From: Campylobacter lari
GTDB taxonomy: Bacteria; Campylobacterota; Campylobacteria; Campylobacterales; Campylobacteraceae
NCBI RefSeq assembly: GCF_001017575.1
Contig: NZ_CP011372.1
Location: 1,116,001-1,180,000 of the forward strand
DNA length: 64,000 nucleotides
Reading direction: 5' to 3'
The notes below the pieces were generated by a model. The model did no database searches and was not told the DNA's origin. It saw only the letters and a list, made by a program, of their open reading frames with translations. Both the position numbers and the translations under genes were made by a program. Shown piece by piece: positions 54,320-64,000 of the stretch. How positions within the stretch are numbered: position 1 is the first letter of the stretch; each line of letters begins with the position of its first letter.

Positions 54320-55798
54320 ATGCTCACTTGGATGCAGCATCATAAAAAATATTTAGTTGTAACTATTTGGATTAGTGTTATTGCTTTTGTTGGAGCAGGT
54401 TTTGTTGGTTGGGGGAGTTATGATTTTAACACCGACAGATCAAATTCTGTTGCAAAAGTAGGCGATGAAAAAATAAGCTATGATGAGTTTAATCTTAAAT
54501 ACTCTCAACTATTTGGCTATTATTCTCAGCTAAACAATGGTAATTACACACAAGAACAGGCACAAAAAGATGGCTTAGACACCCAAGCTATCAATGAACT
54601 TATACAAGAAAAACTATTACTTTCTTATGCTAAAACCTTAGGTTTGAATGTAAGCGAGGAAGAAATTGCTTATGATTTAGCACATCAAAAAATCTTTCAT
54701 AATACTTCAGGTGTTTTTGACAAAAATTTATACTACAATCTGCTTGCAAGAAACAACTATGCACCAAAAACTTATGAAAAAATCATTCATGATGAGTTAT
54801 TACTTAAAAAAATCAATGCTATTTTAAATTTACAAATCAAACCAAATGAACTTGATATGTTTGGTGCAAGTTTTTTAATGCAAGATAGTTTAAAAGTCCA
54901 AGCTATAAAACTTGATAACAAAAATATAACAATTGATGAAAAAGAACTAAAACAAACTTGGGAGAAAAATAAAGAACTTTATAAAACACAAAAAAGCTAC
55001 GAACTTGCAACTTATTTTTTAAACCCTGATATAATCAAAGTTGATGACAAAGAAATCCAAGCTTACTACGAAGAAAATAAAAATGATTATAAAGATTTTG
55101 CGGGGAAAATTCTAAGCTTAGAACAAAGCAAAGATAAAGTTATCAAAGACTTAAAACTTTCTAAACTTAAACTTAAAGCCAATGAAAGCTATGTAGCTTT
55201 AAGAAAAAATGAGCTTAGTTTTGATAAAAATATCACAATCAGCGATGCTGATATTTATTATCCTTTGGAAAATATACAAAAAGCTAAAGAAAATGATTTT
55301 ATTAAGCCTTTTAAATTTGAAAATGGTTATATGGTTGCAAAAGTTATAAAAATAAATCCTATACAAACTATGACTTTTGAGCAAGCTAAAAACGAGGTAA
55401 GTAAACTTTATCTCAAAGAAAAAACCAAAGCCTTATTGGAAGAAAAAGCAAAACTTGCCCTAGATAATTTTCAAGGCATAGACATAGGAACTTATAGTCG
55501 CGATTCAGCTAAAAATACAAAAGTAGGTGATATGATGAATGATACCGAATTTAGCGAGTTTTTAATGCACGTATTTGACTCAAACAAAGCTAAATCTTAT
55601 GTATTATTTGATGATAAAGCGATTGTTTATGAAATCACAAAGCAAACTTTAGAAAATAAAAATAAAGAAGAAATTTATAAATTTATCATAGAGCAAAGCG
55701 CTAAGCAAACCAAGCAAGCTTTACTTAAGGAAGAATTATTAAAAAAACTTATAGAATTATATCCAATTCAACGCTATTATAAAGGAAATACAAATTGA
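54320..55798 (+). CDS. PpiD/SurA-like membrane-anchored periplasmic chaperone
   Basis: The 492-residue protein has an N-terminal transmembrane helix (about 11-32) with the typical start MLTWMQHHKKYLV, a SurA_N-type region (about 45-190: KISYDEFNLKYSQ, INELIQEKLLL) and a degenerate parvulin region in the second half (GYMVAKVIKINP). PpiD proteins help secreted and outer-membrane proteins leave the Sec translocon. Ribosome site GGGG. Its stop overlaps the ftsA start. It corresponds to Cj0694 by recall. Confidence 0.82.
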   Translation: MLTWMQHHKKYLVVTIWISVIAFVGAGFVGWGSYDFNTDRSNSVAKVGDEKISYDEFNLKYSQLFGYYSQLNNGNYTQEQAQKDGLDTQAINELIQEKLLLSYAKTLGLNVSEEEIAYDLAHQKIFHNTSGVFDKNLYYNLLARNNYAPKTYEKIIHDELLLKKINAILNLQIKPNELDMFGASFLMQDSLKVQAIKLDNKNITIDEKELKQTWEKNKELYKTQKSYELATYFLNPDIIKVDDKEIQAYYEENKNDYKDFAGKILSLEQSKDKVIKDLKLSKLKLKANESYVALRKNELSFDKNITISDADIYYPLENIQKAKENDFIKPFKFENGYMVAKVIKINPIQTMTFEQAKNEVSKLYLKEKTKALLEEKAKLALDNFQGIDIGTYSRDSAKNTKVGDMMNDTEFSEFLMHVFDSNKAKSYVLFDDKAIVYEITKQTLENKNKEEIYKFIIEQSAKQTKQALLKEELLKKLIELYPIQRYYKGNTN

Positions 55799-57174
55799 AT
55801 ATTTTAGGAATTGATTTAGGCTCAATACAAACTTGTGCTATTTTAGCACAAAAAAGCGAAGAAGGACTCAAAATCATTGGTTTTGGAAAATCAAAATCAA
55901 ATGGTATAAAAAAAGGAGCAATTACCAATATAGAACTTGCCTCAAAATCTATAGAAGAGGCAGTAGCTGATGCACAAATGATGTCAGGCGTGCATTATGA
56001 TAAGGTAATTGTATCTATTTCAGGTGCTTATGCAAAAAGCGTAGATAGCATAGGTGTAGTTAATATACCAAATCATGAAATAGGTATTAAAGAAATTCAC
56101 AGAGCAGTAAGCACAGCAAAACATACTGCAAATATACCTAGTGGATATGAAATCATTCATGTATTACCTTATAATTTTAAAGTAAATGATCTTGAACATG
56201 TAGAAGATCCTTTAGGAATGAGCGGAAATCGCCTTGAAGTTTCAACACATATTGTAATCTCGCAAGAAGTGCATATTAAAAATCTAAAAAAAGCAGTTGA
56301 GCTTGCTGATCTTAGAGTAGATAACATCGTTCTTTCAGGCTATGCTTCTTCTATTGCATGTTTTGATGATAGTGAAAAAGAATTGGGTGCTATTTTAATC
56401 GATATGGGTGGAGCAGTTTGTGATATGGTCATTCATGCGGGTAATTCTATACGCTATAATGAATGCCTACAAATTGGCTCGGTAAATATCACTAATGACT
56501 TATCTATAGCTTTACATACTCCACCAAAAGAAGCAGAAAAATTAAAACTAAACTACGCTTCTTTAGCACAAAATGAAAATTCTATCATACAAATACCATA
56601 TATGGGTGATGAAAAAAGAAAAAATGAAGTTTCAGTAGAAGTTATATCTAATGTAATTTATGCAAGAATTGAAGAAACTATTATTATTTTAGCTAAAATG
56701 CTAAGTGATAATGCTTGTGCAAATCAAGCAGGAGCAGGTATAGTATTAACAGGTGGAATGACAAAATTTGCAGGACTTGACAAACTTGCTTCAGCTTATT
56801 TTGATAATAAAGCTGTTAGAATAGCGACCGCAAAAAAAGATACTATGGATGGCTTTAAAGAAATTTTTGAAGATGCAGAAAATAGCTGTGCTATAGGTCT
56901 TTGCTTATATGGTGGTGGACATTTTACTCCTTATGAATTAGACTCTAATGAGAAACTAAGATATAAAGGAGAACCTGAATTTATCAATAAACAGATAAAA
57001 CAAAATCTCACCATAGAAGAGCACGAAGAAGAAAATAAAGATTTTGAAGAAATTTTCCAAGATCAAAAAGACTTTGAAGAGAAAAAAACAGAATTAACAA
57101 AAGTTGAAACCAAAAAAGATAAAAAATCAGGCTTTATGCATAAATTTTGGAATAAACTAATAAACCAGTTCTAA
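55795..57174 (+). CDS. ftsA: Cell-division protein FtsA
   Basis: The 459-residue actin-like protein ties FtsZ to the membrane. Visible are the phosphate-1 loop GIDLGSIQTCA, SHS2-type domain 1C (about 85-165), phosphate-2 IDMGGAVCDM and VLTGGMTKFAGL, and the C-terminal amphipathic helix MHKFWNKLINQF. The start is TTG overlapping the ppiD stop, 8 bases after AAAGGA. An acidic linker (about 400-440) precedes the membrane helix. Confidence 0.95.
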   Translation: MNILGIDLGSIQTCAILAQKSEEGLKIIGFGKSKSNGIKKGAITNIELASKSIEEAVADAQMMSGVHYDKVIVSISGAYAKSVDSIGVVNIPNHEIGIKEIHRAVSTAKHTANIPSGYEIIHVLPYNFKVNDLEHVEDPLGMSGNRLEVSTHIVISQEVHIKNLKKAVELADLRVDNIVLSGYASSIACFDDSEKELGAILIDMGGAVCDMVIHAGNSIRYNECLQIGSVNITNDLSIALHTPPKEAEKLKLNYASLAQNENSIIQIPYMGDEKRKNEVSVEVISNVIYARIEETIIILAKMLSDNACANQAGAGIVLTGGMTKFAGLDKLASAYFDNKAVRIATAKKDTMDGFKEIFEDAENSCAIGLCLYGGGHFTPYELDSNEKLRYKGEPEFINKQIKQNLTIEEHEEENKDFEEIFQDQKDFEEKKTELTKVETKKDKKSGFMHKFWNKLINQF

Positions 57175-57185
57175 TAGGAGATACA

Positions 57186-58292
57186 ATGAGCGAATATCTA
57201 GTAGAAGAAATGCAACACGCAAAAGGCGCAAAAATAAAAGTTATAGGCTGCGGTGGTGGTGGCGGTAATATGATAGATCATATGGTAAATATGGGCTTGC
57301 ATGATCTTGATCTTATTTCAGCAAATACTGATGCGCAAGCCATAGCTAAATCTTTAGCAAAAACTAGAATTCAACTAGGTGAGAAAAAAACCAAAGGTTT
57401 AGGTGCTGGAATGCAACCAGAAATTGGAGCAGAAAGCGCAAGAGAAAGTTTCGAAGAAGTAAAAGCTGCTTTAAGTCAAAGCGATATAGTATTTATTTCA
57501 GCAGGACTTGGTGGTGGAACTGGTACAGGTGCGGCTCCTGTTGTAGCACAAGCTGCTAAAGAAGTAGGTGCATTAACCGTTTCAGTTGTAACTATGCCTT
57601 TTGCATTTGAGGGAAAACAAAGAAAAAAATTAGCAGAAGCTGGCTTGGCTGAATTAAAAAAAGAAAGTGATTCTATCATTGTAATCCAAAATGAAAAACT
57701 TCTTAGCATACTTCCAAAAAAGGCAGGTATAAAAGAAGCATTCAAACTAGTAGATGATATCTTAGCTAGAGCTGTTAGAGGTATGGTGTCTATCCTTTTA
57801 GAAGATGGCGATATTAATGTTGACTTTGCTGATGTTAGAACCGTTATGAGCCATAGAGGTTTAGCTTTAATGGGCGTGGGTCATGGAGAAGGCGAAAATG
57901 CTATCATGGACGCATTATCAAGTGCTATAGAATCTCCATTATTAGATGGTATGACTATGAAAGGCGTTAAAGGCGTAATTATCCATTATAAAATTGGTCC
58001 TGAATGCTCATTGATAGAAATTTCACAAGCTACTCAAAGCATTAGCGATATAGCAGATGAAAATGCAAAAGTAATCTTTGGTGCAACTACTGATGAGAGT
58101 ATGGGTGATCGTGTTGAAGTAACTATCATTGCTACAGGTTTTGAAGATAAAGCTGAAATAGAAAATGCCAAAGAACAAGAAGAAAGTAAAAAAAATAGTT
58201 ATATGAATTTGCGCAAAGCTAGTGGTGGATTTGATGAAGAAGTGATTTCTCAGCTTGATGTTCCTGCTTTCTTGCGTCGCCAGATGGATTAA
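57186..58292 (+). CDS. ftsZ: Cell-division protein FtsZ
   Basis: The 368-residue tubulin-like GTPase forms the division ring. Seen are GCGGGGGNM, the GTP loop GLGGGTGTGAAPV, NVDFADVRTVM (T7 loop) and a short linker ending in the conserved C-terminal peptide DVPAFLRRQ that binds FtsA and ZapD-type partners. Ribosome site TAGGAGA; 11 bases after ftsA. It is the last gene of the division cluster here. Confidence 0.98.
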   Translation: MSEYLVEEMQHAKGAKIKVIGCGGGGGNMIDHMVNMGLHDLDLISANTDAQAIAKSLAKTRIQLGEKKTKGLGAGMQPEIGAESARESFEEVKAALSQSDIVFISAGLGGGTGTGAAPVVAQAAKEVGALTVSVVTMPFAFEGKQRKKLAEAGLAELKKESDSIIVIQNEKLLSILPKKAGIKEAFKLVDDILARAVRGMVSILLEDGDINVDFADVRTVMSHRGLALMGVGHGEGENAIMDALSSAIESPLLDGMTMKGVKGVIIHYKIGPECSLIEISQATQSISDIADENAKVIFGATTDESMGDRVEVTIIATGFEDKAEIENAKEQEESKKNSYMNLRKASGGFDEEVISQLDVPAFLRRQMD

Positions 58293-58313
58293 TTTTTTAG
58301 TAAAAATCCTTAT

Positions 58314-59678
58314 ATGAATTCTTCATTATTATGTGATTTTTACGAACTAAGTATGGCTTATGCATATTTTAAGCAAAATATGCATAAGCAAATTGTTTAT
58401 TTTGAAGTTTTTTTTAGAAAAGCTCCTGATAATGCTTCTTATGCTGTTTTTTGTGGACTAGAGCAAATCATAAATCATATTAACCATTTTTATTTCTCTC
58501 AAAGCGATATAGATTTTTTAAAAAATACTCACAAATTTGATGATGATTTTTTAAATTACCTTTTAACCTTAAAATTTAGTGGAGATATACTAAGCGTTAA
58601 AGAAGGTGAATGTGTTTTTGCTAATACACCTTTAATGATTATCAAAGCACCTGTAATAGAGGCTTTATTGTTAGAAACTTTCATACTTTTAACTCTAAAT
58701 CATCAATGTCTAATTACCACTAAAGCTAGCAGAATTGCTCAAATTGCAAAAGAAAAACTACTCTTAGAATTTGGTTCTCGTAGAGCCCATGGAGAAAGTG
58801 CGGCTTTAAATGGTGCTAGAGCTGCTTTTGTAGGTGGTTTTCATGCAAGTGCTTGTACTTTAGCTGGAAAAAAATTTGACATTCCTATTAGCGGAACCAT
58901 GTCTCATGCTTGGGTACAAATGTTTGATGATGAGCTAAGTGCTTTTAGAGCATATTGTCAAATTTATAAAGATAATATAAGTCTTTTGATTGACACTTAT
59001 GATTATAAAAATGGTATTGAAAATGCTATTTTAGTTTTTAATGAATTAAATGCGCAAGATTCTATGCAAAATTATTCCATTCGTATTGACTCAGGAGATT
59101 TGTTTAAGATCTCTAGATATATTAGAAAAAAACTAGATCTTGCTAGCTTAACAAAATGTAAAATCATAGCTAGCAATGCTTTAGATGAGTTTATCGTAGA
59201 AAAATTACTAAAAAACAAAGCTCCAATCGATGCTTTTGGCATTGGAGAAAAGCTTATTACTTCGGCAAGTTCGCCTATTTTTGGAGCTGTTTATAAGCTT
59301 GTTGCATTAGAAAAAAACAATCAAATCATCCCTAAAATAAAAATCAGTGCAAGCTCAAGCAAAACAACCTTACCGCATTTTAAAAAACTTATAAGGTATT
59401 ATAAAAACAATAAAGCAAGTTTTGATATTTTATATACACATGATGAGAGTATCAAAAATTATCAAGGTTGTACATATAAAAATTTACATGAGCTTATTTT
59501 TAAAGATGGAAAATTAGTTTATGAGCTTCCTAACTTGAAAAATATTCAAGAATATCATAAAAAAAGTATTGATGGTTTAGATTTTAAACTAAAAAAACTT
59601 CAAAATCCAAGTATTTATAAAGTAAAAATTTCTAAAAAATTACAAAATATGCAAAAAACTCACTTAGAAAAAAATTAA
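58314..59678 (+). CDS. pncB: Nicotinate phosphoribosyltransferase
   Basis: The 454-residue enzyme makes nicotinate mononucleotide from nicotinic acid and [41 protein letters not shown] and the catalytic-His segment [12 protein letters not shown] identify it; SIRIDSGDL binds the ribose phosphate. It lies 21 bases after ftsZ with a poor ribosome site, so its expression may depend on read-through from ftsZ. Together with the CinA-type NMN deamidase encoded in this window it implies pyridine-nucleotide salvage. Confidence 0.92.
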   Translation: MNSSLLCDFYELSMAYAYFKQNMHKQIVYFEVFFRKAPDNASYAVFCGLEQIINHINHFYFSQSDIDFLKNTHKFDDDFLNYLLTLKFSGDILSVKEGECVFANTPLMIIKAPVIEALLLETFILLTLNHQCLITTKASRIAQIAKEKLLLEFGSRRAHGESAALNGARAAFVGGFHASACTLAGKKFDIPISGTMSHAWVQMFDDELSAFRAYCQIYKDNISLLIDTYDYKNGIENAILVFNELNAQDSMQNYSIRIDSGDLFKISRYIRKKLDLASLTKCKIIASNALDEFIVEKLLKNKAPIDAFGIGEKLITSASSPIFGAVYKLVALEKNNQIIPKIKISASSSKTTLPHFKKLIRYYKNNKASFDILYTHDESIKNYQGCTYKNLHELIFKDGKLVYELPNLKNIQEYHKKSIDGLDFKLKKLQNPSIYKVKISKKLQNMQKTHLEKN

Positions 59679-59693
59679 TCTTTTTCTCTAAGT
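59662..59693. terminator. Bidirectional hairpin between pncB and ispG
   Basis: ACTTAGA with A-run pairs with T-run and TCTAAGT around the overlapping stops. The A/T arms give a T-run in both directions; a small bulge is present. Confidence 0.55.
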
Positions 59694-60745
59694 TTTACCT
59701 CATCTTCTACTTCAAGTAAAAATCTATCTACAAGCTCATCTTCTTTTAATTTTGCCACCACTTCACCATGTCTTATAACTAAACCTTGATTTTTTCCAAA
59801 AGCAATCGCCACATCAGCACCTTTAGCTTCACCCAGAGCATTTACAACACAACCCATAACACTTATATTTAACGGCTCTTTTATATGTTTGGTTTTTTCT
59901 TCTACTATTTTAATCGCTTTAATCAAATCACTTTGAATTCTTCCACAAGTTGGACATGAGATGATATTTACTCCACTCTTTTGCACTCCACTATCTTGCA
60001 AAATAGCCCTTGCTACTTTGATCTCTTCTTCAAGCTCTCCTGTCATAGAAACTCTCATCGTATCGCCTATACCTTTTAGAAGTAAACTTCCTAAAGCAAT
60101 CGAGCTTTTAACCGTGCTATGAAATTTAGTTCCTGCCTCAGTAACTCCTAAATGAAACGGATAATCACAAAGTGGTCTTAGAGCCTCATAAGCTTTTATA
60201 GTATTTTGCACATCTGAAGTTTTCATAGAAATTTTAATGTCAAAAAAGTCTAAATCTTCTAGTAATTTTATATTATACAAAGCACTCTCAAGCATAGCTT
60301 CTATATTATAACCATACTTATCGCTAAATTGCTTTTCTATAGAACCATGATTTACCCCTATTCTAATAGGAATTTTTCTTTGTTTACAAGCTTGCACCAC
60401 TTCTTTGATATTTTCTTTTGAGCCTATATTTCCTGGATTAATTCTCACCCCATCGATAAATTCAGCGCAAAAAACTGCTAACTTGTGATTAAAATGTATA
60501 TCCACTATTAAAGGCAAGGGACTTTTTGCTTTGATTTCTTTTAAAGCTCTTGCATCTGCCATATCCAAACAAGCTAAACGCACTATATTCGCACCGGCAA
60601 AATAAAGCTTGTTAAGCTGCTCTAAACAACCTTCAATATCTCTTGTTTTGGTAAAAAGCATAGATTGCACCGAAATAGGAGCATCACCACCTATTAAAAC
60701 ATCACCTACTTTTATTTGTCTTGTTTTGTATCTTTGATATCCCAT
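59675..60745 (-). CDS. ispG: 4-hydroxy-3-methylbut-2-en-1-yl diphosphate synthase
   Basis: The 356-residue iron-sulfur enzyme acts in the MEP isoprenoid pathway. [18 protein letters not shown] and GVNHGSIE belong to the TIM barrel; the cluster cysteines are in [10 protein letters not shown] and ISVMGCVVN. By recall, cipA lies between ispG and priA in C. jejuni; here only 57 bases separate them, so cipA is absent. Confidence 0.96.
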   Translation of the reverse strand: MGYQRYKTRQIKVGDVLIGGDAPISVQSMLFTKTRDIEGCLEQLNKLYFAGANIVRLACLDMADARALKEIKAKSPLPLIVDIHFNHKLAVFCAEFIDGVRINPGNIGSKENIKEVVQACKQRKIPIRIGVNHGSIEKQFSDKYGYNIEAMLESALYNIKLLEDLDFFDIKISMKTSDVQNTIKAYEALRPLCDYPFHLGVTEAGTKFHSTVKSSIALGSLLLKGIGDTMRVSMTGELEEEIKVARAILQDSGVQKSGVNIISCPTCGRIQSDLIKAIKIVEEKTKHIKEPLNISVMGCVVNALGEAKGADVAIAFGKNQGLVIRHGEVVAKLKEDELVDRFLLEVEDEVKLREKD

Positions 60746-60802
60746 CGTAAACTCACTTTTTTTGTTTTATTGTATACTTTTTTGACTTTGCAAAAATTAA
60801 AA

Positions 60803-62647
60803 TCAACTAAAATCAACTGGATCTATATCACAAGTAATATTTTTAAAGTCTAAAACAAAATGCTCAAATTTTACAAGTTCTTGATGAGTATTAGCACGCA
60901 ATAATACATAAAAACGCCATTTCTTATTTAGCATTTCAATACCACAAGCACCATGTCCTACTAATTGCACTTGTTTTAATTCTTGAACTTTATTAGCTAT
61001 AAATTCACACAAATTTAAAGCTTTGTTTTTATCCTCATCTTCAATAATTAGCCTTAAAAGTCTTTTAAATGGAGGGTAAAGCCCGCTTCTAGCATTTAAT
61101 TCATCTTTTAAAAAACTATCATAATCTTGTATATATTTTTCAAAAAAAGATCTATTCTTAGTTTGCAAAAGCACCCTACCCTCACCCTTTCGACCTGCAC
61201 GACCTGCTACTTGCATAGCAAGAGCCAAAGTCTCTTCCAAAGCTTTAAAATTAGGTCTAAATAAATACTCATCAAGCCCCAAAATCACACTCAAATCCAC
61301 ATTATGATAATCATGTCCTTTAGCAAGCATGGAAGTACCTACTAAAATATCAATTTTCTCTTGGTTAAAATCTTTTAAAATCATATCAAGCTTTTTTACA
61401 CTGCTAATCTCATCACTATCAAATCTTTTTATGATAGGATTAAACTCAGCTAATTCTTTTTCTAAGAGCTCACAAAGCTCTGCTGTACCCATTTTTTTAG
61501 CTTCAAGCATAACTCCATTGCAAGTTGGACAGGTTTGATCGATTTCTTTAGTAAAATTACAATAGTGGCATTTTAATGCATTTTTATTTTTATGCAAACT
61601 CAAAGCAATAGAACAAAAAGGGCATTTAATGGTATTAGCACATTCTTTGCATAAAATTTGTCTAAAATTTGCCCTTGTAGGTAAAAATACCACGGCTTGC
61701 TTTTTATTTCTCAAGCTAATTTTTAATTCTAAAAGCAATTTTGATGAAACACTAAGCTCACTCTCATCGTATAAAAACTGCTTTTTGCTTTCAAAGAAAG
61801 TTCCTTTAAGTCTAAAACAAGGATGTTTATAAAAACTTACAACACTTGGAGTAGCAGAACCTAAAAGAACTTTTATATGCATTTTTTTTGCTATAAATAA
61901 AGCCAAATCTCTTGCATTGATTTTTGGATTATTAGAAGCTTTATAAGAATTATCATGCTCCTCATCAATAATAATCAAACCTAAATTCTCAAAAGGTAAA
62001 AACAAAGCTGACCTAGCTCCCACTACTAAAAGAGCTTTTGAATTTGCTAAATCTTGCAAACATTCTTGCTTTTTTTTCTTAGTAATTTTAGAATGCCACA
62101 AGAAAAAATGCTCGTCAAAATACACTTTTAATCTTTTTTGCATTTGTGGAGTTAGAGCGATTTCTGGCATTAAAAGTAAAACTTGCTTTCCTTGCTCTAA
62201 ATATTCTTTTATCAAGCTAATATAAATTTCAGTTTTACCACTTCCTGTATCACCAAATAGCAAACTAGTTTGTTTGGTTTTTATAAATTCCAAAGCCTCT
62301 TGCTGATTTTTACTTAAACTAGGTGTTTTTTCTATATGAATTTTTTCATTTTTATACTCTTTAATACTTTCAAACATACCCAAAACAAAAGCTATTTTAC
62401 TAGCATAATAATAAGCAATAAATTGAGCAAGTTCATATTGGTATTGTGTTAGTTTAAAACCTGTTTTTTCTTTTATAGCTTGAGTTTTAAAATCAGGCTT
62501 TGAGCATTTTTGCAAAATTATAGCTTTGAGATTTTTTTTTCTTGCAAGATCAACTACTACCTCATCTAAAATTTCAAATTCTTCCTCACTTTCATAAGTT
62601 AAGGTATCTAAATAATATCCTTTAATAGCAAGTTGATAAAAATTCAA
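60803..62647 (-). CDS. priA: Primosomal replication-restart helicase PriA
   Basis: The 614-residue superfamily 2 helicase has Walker A LLFGDTGSGKTE (about 127-138), DEEH (LIIIDEEHDNSYK), and two zinc-binding Cys clusters (CKEC..CPFC..CHYC..CPTC, about 335-375), then motif VI MQVAGRAGRKGEG. It is shorter than E. coli PriA, as usual in epsilonproteobacteria. The start is TTG overlapping the stop of the pseudopilin-like gene. Confidence 0.95.
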   Translation of the reverse strand: MNFYQLAIKGYYLDTLTYESEEEFEILDEVVVDLARKKNLKAIILQKCSKPDFKTQAIKEKTGFKLTQYQYELAQFIAYYYASKIAFVLGMFESIKEYKNEKIHIEKTPSLSKNQQEALEFIKTKQTSLLFGDTGSGKTEIYISLIKEYLEQGKQVLLLMPEIALTPQMQKRLKVYFDEHFFLWHSKITKKKKQECLQDLANSKALLVVGARSALFLPFENLGLIIIDEEHDNSYKASNNPKINARDLALFIAKKMHIKVLLGSATPSVVSFYKHPCFRLKGTFFESKKQFLYDESELSVSSKLLLELKISLRNKKQAVVFLPTRANFRQILCKECANTIKCPFCSIALSLHKNKNALKCHYCNFTKEIDQTCPTCNGVMLEAKKMGTAELCELLEKELAEFNPIIKRFDSDEISSVKKLDMILKDFNQEKIDILVGTSMLAKGHDYHNVDLSVILGLDEYLFRPNFKALEETLALAMQVAGRAGRKGEGRVLLQTKNRSFFEKYIQDYDSFLKDELNARSGLYPPFKRLLRLIIEDEDKNKALNLCEFIANKVQELKQVQLVGHGACGIEMLNKKWRFYVLLRANTHQELVKFEHFVLDFKNITCDIDPVDFS

Positions 62648-63114
62648 AACCCATAATCCTTACAATTTAAACTCACACATTCTAAAAAAACTTTTTCACT
62701 ATTATAAGAAAAATCTATGTAATTTTTAGAATTTATAAAAAATCTATATTGAGTATTTGCTATTTTCATCCACGATTTTTTAGATGAAATGATTGGTTTT
62801 TCTAAAACGCTGTAAGTACATTGTTTTGTATTTTTATGATTTTGAGAACTAGAACATACAAATAATTTTTGGTTTTCACTATTTATTAAAGCTTCATCTA
62901 AAATTACTGGAAAATCCTTACTTTCTTTAAATAAAAACTGATTTCTAAGTAAAGACAAAGAAGCATTGATAAGCTCTACCTCACTTTTTATCTGAATGAG
63001 TTTAGCATCGTTTTTTCCAAAAGAAAAATACGGATAAGCAATTACACTAAGAATAGCAATAATCATCATACAAAAAACAAGCTCTATCAAAGCAAAAGCT
63101 TTTTTTGTTTGCAT
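62644..63114 (-). CDS. Type IV prepilin-like / pseudopilin protein
   Basis: The 156-residue protein has an N-terminus KKAFALIELVFCMMIIAILSVIAY. It fits the prepilin peptidase signature (Phe+1, Glu+5) but with Ala at -1 instead of Gly. Two to four cysteines occur in the C-terminal part. It might be a minor pseudopilin of the DNA-uptake (Cts) apparatus; that is inferred. It corresponds to Cj0683 by recall. Confidence 0.7.
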   Translation of the reverse strand: MQTKKAFALIELVFCMMIIAILSVIAYPYFSFGKNDAKLIQIKSEVELINASLSLLRNQFLFKESKDFPVILDEALINSENQKLFVCSSSQNHKNTKQCTYSVLEKPIISSKKSWMKIANTQYRFFINSKNYIDFSYNSEKVFLECVSLNCKDYGF

Positions 63115-63354
63115 TTATTTTATTTCTTCATCGATAGTATTGATAAGTTTATTGAGTTCTTTTTTTAAGATATAGTTTTCGTAGCTAAGTTTTACAAAAG
63201 CATTAATGAAATTTGCAAGCTCTATCTTGCCTGTGCCTCCAGAAATTAAAGCAATTTCATCTTCAAGATGATTTGCAAATTCATTACTGCATGTTACAAC
63301 AAAGTCTTTTGCATAGACATTAATTGTAACTTTTCTTTGGTTATTGTTTGCCAA
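63115..63354 (-). CDS. ZapA-like small protein (candidate)
   Basis: The 79-residue protein starts with TTG behind GAGG, overlapping the end of the upstream gene. KVTINVYAKDFVVTCSNEFANHLEDEI followed by a helix ANFINAFVKLSYENYILKKEL resembles the ZapA plan: a short beta sheet with a C-containing strand and a long coiled-coil helix. ZapA bundles FtsZ filaments. No certain family match; inferred from pattern and from the coiled-coil partner next to it. It corresponds to Cj0682 by recall. Confidence 0.5.
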   Translation of the reverse strand: MANNNQRKVTINVYAKDFVVTCSNEFANHLEDEIALISGGTGKIELANFINAFVKLSYENYILKKELNKLINTIDEEIK

Positions 63355-63574
63355 GAACTGCCTCTATTTTTTTGATCACATCTTCGCTTTCAATATTTTT
63401 ATTTTTAAGCTCTTCTTCTAAGCGTGCAATTTGATTGTTTTTAGCTTCATTTTGTGCTTTTACACTTACTAATTCATTTCTTAAATTTTCATTGATTTCA
63501 CATACTTCATTATATTTAGCCAAAAGCTCATTTACTTTATCTGTCATTGTGTTGATTATTCTTTCATCATACAT
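63341..63574 (-). CDS. Small coiled-coil protein, ZapB-like (candidate)
   Basis: The 77-residue protein is almost wholly one coiled coil (MTDKVNELLAKYNEV ... QIARLEEELKNK) ending KKIEAVLGK, as ZapB ends with LQALLGR. It overlaps the ZapA-like gene by 14 bases. The pair would be an FtsZ-ring accessory module. It corresponds to Cj0681 by recall. Confidence 0.5.
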   Translation of the reverse strand: MYDERIINTMTDKVNELLAKYNEVCEINENLRNELVSVKAQNEAKNNQIARLEEELKNKNIESEDVIKKIEAVLGKQ

Positions 63575-63728
63575 ATTTTCTTGCCTTTATTGATTTTATA
63601 TTTAGAGTATTTTAAACACATAATTGTAACAAAAAAAAATTTAATTTTGCATAGCTTTTTGTTTTAAAATTTAAATTTTTACAAAAAATTTTGTGTAAAA
63701 TTAGCAAAAATACAAGTTAGGAAAATTT

Positions 63729-64000
63729 ATGTTTGAACTTACTAGTGATTTTAAGCCAAGTCCTGATCAAAAACAAGCCATTGATGGTATAGTAAAAAGC
63801 ATTAAAGCAGGTAATAAATACCAAACCTTGCTAGGTGTTACAGGCAGTGGAAAAACTTTCACTATGGCAAATATCATTAAAAACTTAAACATGCCCACTC
63901 TTATCATGAGTCACAATAAAAGCTTATGCGCGCAACTTTATAGTGAATTTAAAGGCTTTTTTGCAAATAATCATGTGGAGTATTTTATAAGCTATTATGA
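63729..64000 (+). CDS. uvrB: Excinuclease ABC subunit B (partial, 5' end)
   Basis: The first 90 codons of UvrB are present. [17 protein letters not shown], the Walker [13 protein letters not shown], and [15 protein letters not shown] are typical of the UvrB helicase core. It cuts damaged DNA with UvrA and UvrC. The ribosome site TTAGGAAAA precedes the ATG. The rest lies beyond the window. Confidence 0.96.
   Translation, partial: MFELTSDFKPSPDQKQAIDGIVKSIKAGNKYQTLLGVTGSGKTFTMANIIKNLNMPTLIMSHNKSLCAQLYSEFKGFFANNHVEYFISYY

Overview
The window is AT-rich chromosomal DNA from a Campylobacter. The gene content (flgP/flgQ, mapA, the P19/FTR1 iron system, FtsZ with a short C-terminal peptide, many TTG starts, TATAAT-type promoters that mostly lack a -35) fits the genus well. 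A C. lari-group species is my best guess, from extra genes such as a DASS anion transporter, a nicotinate phosphoribosyltransferase and a two-partner-secretion island. The species cannot be fixed from the sequence alone. Locus comparisons to C. jejuni (Cj numbers) are from memory.

Layout. 1-2133: end of a peptidoglycan LD-carboxypeptidase (pgp2-like), then a three-gene copper-delivery operon (PCuAC, periplasmic protein, Sco1). 2145-8247 (minus): LolC/E permease, flagellar basal-disk genes flgQ/flgP, gyrA, a ComF-like phosphoribosyltransferase and mapA. 8445-9806: a DASS carrier behind an unusually complete promoter with a dyad in its spacer. 9811-13296 (minus): thiazole branch of thiamine synthesis (thiS-thiF-thiG-thiH-tenI). 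13328-14210: an accessory locus, a protein with a HEPN-type R-x4-H motif next to an ~85-nt element that folds into a three-way junction with a pseudoknot. 14222-27261 (minus): housekeeping genes (dapE, lysE-family, cobB-type sirtuin, mutS2, murC, a nitrilase-fold pseudoenzyme, xseB, guaB, gatA, a small membrane protein, ileS). 27362-28453: cinA-like gene.

28472-39388 (minus) is the most striking region: an apparent operon whose first gene carries a G9 tract right after the start codon and encodes an 870-residue passenger-like protein without a beta-barrel. It is followed by two paralogous TpsA exoproteins ending in the same C-x11-C anchor-like tail, two intergenic hairpins, and one TpsB transporter with an Asn/Thr-rich linker. 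Phase variation of the first gene could, by polarity, switch the whole surface-protein operon.

39589-47662 (minus) is the complete FTR1/P19 iron-uptake operon (ftr1, p19, DUF2318 membrane protein, two permeases, ATPase, two thioredoxin-like lipoproteins) with two Fur-box-like dyads at its head. 47922-51141: dctA-like carrier, D-amino-acid aminotransferase, GT90 glycosyltransferase. 51272-58292: cell-division neighbourhood (FtsL-like protein with a long basic/coiled N-terminus, rsmH, an aldolase-II-fold pseudoenzyme, PpiD-like chaperone, ftsA, ftsZ). 58314-64000: pncB, ispG, priA, a prepilin-like protein, a probable ZapA/ZapB-like pair and the start of uvrB.

No tRNA, rRNA, CRISPR array, insertion sequence or prophage was seen, and no gene-free stretch exceeds 300 bases; the longest, about 260 bases, lies between ftr1 and the dctA-like gene.
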